Below, one piece after another: positions 5,958 through 8,240 of a stretch of 8,240 nucleotides of DNA (positions are counted from its first letter, which is position 1; each line of letters begins with the position of its first letter). The position numbers and the translations under genes are program-made. This DNA comes from SAR202 cluster bacterium (lineage in GTDB: Bacteria; Chloroflexota; Dehalococcoidia; UBA3495). The notes beneath the pieces are model-generated. The model did not search any database. It was not told the origin of the DNA and saw only the letters and a program-made list of their open reading frames with translations. The stretch covers positions 1-8,240 of the forward strand of contig VFHG01000232.1 of NCBI GenBank assembly GCA_009392075.1, read 5' to 3'.

Positions 5958-6716
5958 ATGAAGGTTATATCCTGGAACGTAAACGGTCTCCGGGCAGTCC
6001 ACAAGAAGGGGTTCCTTGTTTGGTTCAACGGTGAAGACCCCGACATCATGTGTCTTCAAGAGACCAAAGCCCATGAAGAACAGCTTCCGGAGGAGATCAG
6101 GTCAATAGAGGGTTACAGTTCGTTCTTTTCGACTCCGGAAAAGAAAGGCTATAGCGGCGTTGGCCTCTATACCAAGAAGCCGCCCGAGAGCGTTCAGTAC
6201 GGCTTTGGTGACCGGTTCGACAGCGAAGGACGGACCATTATCGCCGACTTTGGGGAGTTCGTCCTCTTCAACATCTACTTCCCTAACGGTAAGCGGTCGG
6301 CCGAGCGGCTCCAATACAAGATGGATTTCTACGACGCGTTCTTGGCCTATGCAGAGAAGACCAGACAGAGCGGCAAACACGTGGTGGTTTGCGGCGATGT
6401 AAATACCGCCCACAGAGAGATCGACCTCGCCCGGCCCAAAGAGAACGTGAAGATCTCGGGGTTTCTACCTCAGGAGCGCGCCTGGATGGATAAATTCCTG
6501 GCTAAGGGCTACAAAGACACCCTTCGGATATTCAACCAAGACCCAGACAACTACTCCTACTGGGACCAGATGACCCGGGCCAGGGACCGGAACGTTGGGT
6601 GGCGTATCGATTATTTCTTCGTGGACCAGGAGTTCGCCGAGCGATTGACCGGCGCGTTCATTCTGGCCGACGTGATGGGGTCCGACCACTGCCCCGTTGG
6701 CATCGAAATCGCTTAG
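5958..6716 (+). CDS. xthA: Exodeoxyribonuclease III / AP endonuclease
   Basis: 252-residue Mg2+-dependent DNA repair enzyme that cuts 5' to abasic sites and removes 3'-blocking groups in base excision repair. All active-site blocks of the ExoIII/APE1 family are present: WNVNGLRA with Asn7 and Asn9, LQETK with the metal ligand Glu35, KKGYSGVG (62-69), NIYFPNG with Tyr107, GDVNTAH with Asp147 and Asn149, NVGWRIDYF with Asp218, and GSDHCPV with the Asp243-His244 pair. The length is typical and nothing is missing. AAGGAG (5944-5949) lies eight bases before the ATG. It stands between two LLM genes, 103 bases after the first. Its role is housekeeping, so it is probably a bystander of the catabolic genes. 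No convincing promoter of its own was found. Confidence 0.95.
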   Translation: MKVISWNVNGLRAVHKKGFLVWFNGEDPDIMCLQETKAHEEQLPEEIRSIEGYSSFFSTPEKKGYSGVGLYTKKPPESVQYGFGDRFDSEGRTIIADFGEFVLFNIYFPNGKRSAERLQYKMDFYDAFLAYAEKTRQSGKHVVVCGDVNTAHREIDLARPKENVKISGFLPQERAWMDKFLAKGYKDTLRIFNQDPDNYSYWDQMTRARDRNVGWRIDYFFVDQEFAERLTGAFILADVMGSDHCPVGIEIA

Positions 6717-6746
6717 TCCCTCAGCTTCGGCCCACCTGTGTCTTGA

Positions 6747-6755
6747 TGCTATACT
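6747..6755 (+). promoter_or_regulatory. Extended -10 promoter of the second LLM gene
   Basis: TGCTATACT contains the TGn extension and a five-of-six -10 hexamer (6750-6755). No good -35 box is found at the right distance, which extended -10 promoters tolerate. Transcription would start near 6762, leaving about 50 bases before ATG 6812 but only 11 before ATG 6773. Confidence 0.5.
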
Positions 6756-6811
6756 AGGCCCCGTTCCGATGGATGCGCCCGTATGAGCCTGCGCCTGGAC
6801 GTGACGCCAAA

Positions 6812-7972
6812 ATGAAAGAACAAGTTGAAGTTTTCTTCCACACTCAGCAACCGTATATCCATGTGAAAGAAGAAGACCTAGAAAAATATGACTCCGGGCG
6901 CCTGAGCTTCCCCAACTCCTATTTCGACCCCCAGAAAGCCCACACCCTCTACAACCAGTACCACGAAGAATATGTTTTGGCGGATGAGGCCGGTCTAGAC
7001 GGCATCATGACCAATGAACACCACGCCGCCTATTGGAATATGAAGCCGTCGGCCAACATCGACGCTGCAGTTATCAGTAAGCTCACGAAAAAGGTCCGAA
7101 TCGCGATCCTGGGAAACATAATTCCCATCAACGACCCAGTGCGCATGGCCGAAGAATTGGCCATGATTGACTGTTATTCCGAAGGCCGCCTAATCTCGGG
7201 TTTCGTCCGGGGCGGAGCGGTGGAAACGCTGCAGGCCGGAATCTCGCCGACTGAGAACAGAGACCGGTTCGAAGAGGCCCACGACCTGATAATCAAATGC
7301 TGGACTCAACCCGGACCGTTCCGGTTCGAAGGCCAGTACTACCAGCGACGGGTCGTCAACCCCTGGGTCTTGCCGGTGCAGAAACCCCACCCTCCCATCT
7401 GGTTCCCCGGCGGTAGCAGTCCAGAAAGCGTGGTCTGGGCCGCCAAGCATCAGTACGCTTACATGAACCTGGGCGCGCTAATTGGACTGACCCAAGAACT
7501 GAAAAAGGTCTACATCGACACGGCCAAGGAAGTCGGTTTCGTTCCCGGTCCCAAGCATTTTGGGTACCAGGTGCGGGCATTGGTGGCCGACACCGATGAA
7601 AAAGCCCAGGAGATCGGGAAGGGCTTTCTCTGGGCACAGAAGCACCGGATGCGTGGCCCGGTGGAGCACGTAGACCCACCGGGTTACCAATCCCGAGTGG
7701 CCAGCCAGATGTCCGCCAGGCGGCTGGGAGGTGGCGGGGGGCCTCCCATGACCTACCAAGACCTGCAGGACGTGAACGCCGTAGTAGTGGGCAGCCCCGA
7801 GACTGTAATCTCCAAGTTGAGAGACACAGTCCAAAAGCTGAGTCCCGGTTATTTGATACTCATCGGCAGCGATGGCAACATCGCCCACTCAGATGTCATG
7901 CGCTCGTTAGAGCTTCTGGGCAGCGAGGTGGTTCCCGCCCTGCACGAGATAGAACTCGAACCCTATACTTAA
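6812..7972 (+). CDS. Luciferase-like monooxygenase, second and divergent copy
   Basis: 386-residue member of the bacterial luciferase superfamily, clearly different from the first copy. Seen are EVFFHTQQPYIHV (residues 6-18), GIMTNEHHAAYW (64-75), NIIPINDPVRMAEELAMID (102-120) followed by CYSEGR, GFVRGG (130-135), PVQKPHPPIWFPGG (188-201), and VGSPETV (326-332). It binds FMN or F420; the substrate is unknown. It carries a longer insertion region (about 280-320) that includes the run RRLGGGGGPPM. The frame is open from ATG 6773. I prefer ATG 6812, because the family normally starts a few residues before the first strand and the added MRPYEPAPGRDAK looks unstructured. Neither start has a strong ribosome binding site. 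The hydratase gene begins 37 bases after the stop, suggesting an operon. Confidence 0.9.
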   Translation: MKEQVEVFFHTQQPYIHVKEEDLEKYDSGRLSFPNSYFDPQKAHTLYNQYHEEYVLADEAGLDGIMTNEHHAAYWNMKPSANIDAAVISKLTKKVRIAILGNIIPINDPVRMAEELAMIDCYSEGRLISGFVRGGAVETLQAGISPTENRDRFEEAHDLIIKCWTQPGPFRFEGQYYQRRVVNPWVLPVQKPHPPIWFPGGSSPESVVWAAKHQYAYMNLGALIGLTQELKKVYIDTAKEVGFVPGPKHFGYQVRALVADTDEKAQEIGKGFLWAQKHRMRGPVEHVDPPGYQSRVASQMSARRLGGGGGPPMTYQDLQDVNAVVVGSPETVISKLRDTVQKLSPGYLILIGSDGNIAHSDVMRSLELLGSEVVPALHEIELEPYT

Positions 7973-8009
7973 ACTCCAAACACCAAGTCCAAAGAAGGAA
8001 GACGATTAG

Positions 8010-8240
8010 ATGTCGGTAAACATCAAGGTCCAACAGGCAGGCGACGTACTAGCAAGCCAATACGGGACCCGCCAATTGTATTCGTTGGACGAACGGCTGA
8101 TGCCCGTCGATCTTGACGAGGCGTATCTGATCCAGCGGGAATTTCAACGGCACATCTCTGAACAGCAAGGGGCCGTCGCCGGTTACAAGTTGGCCTACAC
8201 CACTGAGGCCCTCCAAAATTCGGTGGGGGCAAGCGATCCA
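8010..8240 (+). CDS. 2-oxo-4-pentenoate hydratase family protein (MhpD/HpaH-like), N-terminal part, cut by window edge
   Basis: 77 residues from ATG 8010 to the window edge, of a protein usually about 260 long. The pattern of an early YSLDERLMPVDLDEAYLIQ helix followed by VAGYKLAYTTEALQNSVG matches the start of MhpD/HpaH hydratases and the related 4-oxalocrotonate decarboxylases, where the block reads G-x-K-[IL]-x-x-T-x-x-[AM]-[ML]-Q. These enzymes add water to, or decarboxylate, 2-oxo-4-enoate products of meta ring cleavage. The metal-binding residues lie beyond the window. AAGGAAG (7995-8001) precedes the start. It is probably cotranscribed with the second LLM, which ties that enzyme to aromatic breakdown. 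The choice between hydratase and decarboxylase cannot be made from this part. Confidence 0.8.
   Translation, partial: MSVNIKVQQAGDVLASQYGTRQLYSLDERLMPVDLDEAYLIQREFQRHISEQQGAVAGYKLAYTTEALQNSVGASDP

Noticed and set aside
7726..7747. GGGAGG/CCTCCC inverted repeat and G-rich run inside the second LLM gene
   Set aside because: It is explained by codons for a Gly-Gly-Gly-Gly-Gly-Pro-Pro stretch. The G-runs are too irregular for a convincing quadruplex, and there is no reason to expect regulation in mid-gene.
7478..7888. 136-codon minus-strand open frame inside the second LLM gene
   Set aside because: It is antisense to well-conserved LLM sequence and its translation has no recognisable domain.

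Overview
The window reads as a chromosomal stretch of a bacterium with a catabolic, flavoenzyme-rich gene content: a class III (CaiB/BaiF-type) CoA transferase, a VOC-fold protein, an ACR3 arsenite pump, an HpaB-family FADH2-dependent hydroxylase, two luciferase-like monooxygenases (LLMs), an exonuclease III and the start of an MhpD/HpaH-type hydratase. This mix resembles what is known of the SAR202 lineage of Chloroflexota, which is rich in LLM and CoA-transferase paralogues. That assignment is an inference from gene content, because no rRNA or other phylogenetic marker is present.

Layout. At the left edge (1-384, minus) is the N-terminal third of the CoA transferase. It diverges from a plus-strand cassette: VOC protein (TTG start, 512-985), ACR3 pump (1028-2077) and a 78-residue membrane protein (2121-2357). 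Positions 2358-3177 hold no intact gene. Instead there is debris of response regulators: a minus-strand C-terminal piece of an OmpR-type winged helix, abutting in opposite orientation a plus-strand receiver domain that lacks its N-terminus. A hairpin followed by a T-rich tract lies downstream of the winged-helix piece.

From 3178 onward comes a catabolic region. The HpaB-family hydroxylase (minus) and the first LLM (plus) are transcribed divergently from a 172-bp intergenic region. This holds the best regulatory architecture in the window: a -35/-10 pair for the LLM, a perfect 7-bp inverted repeat covering the -35 box, and a leader hairpin that pairs the GGAG motif upstream of the LLM start. 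Next come exonuclease III (5958-6716), a second LLM preceded by an extended -10 promoter (6812-7972), and, 37 bp later, the start of the hydratase (8010 to the edge).

Working together (inference): ring hydroxylation by the HpaB-like enzyme, oxidation by the LLMs, hydration of a 2-oxo-4-enoate type intermediate by the hydratase and CoA transfer would suit breakdown of an aromatic or other recalcitrant compound. No ring-cleavage dioxygenase or flavin reductase is visible, so the substrate cannot be named. The VOC-ACR3 cassette looks like a separate arsenic-related unit. No IS element, tRNA, rRNA or CRISPR array was seen.
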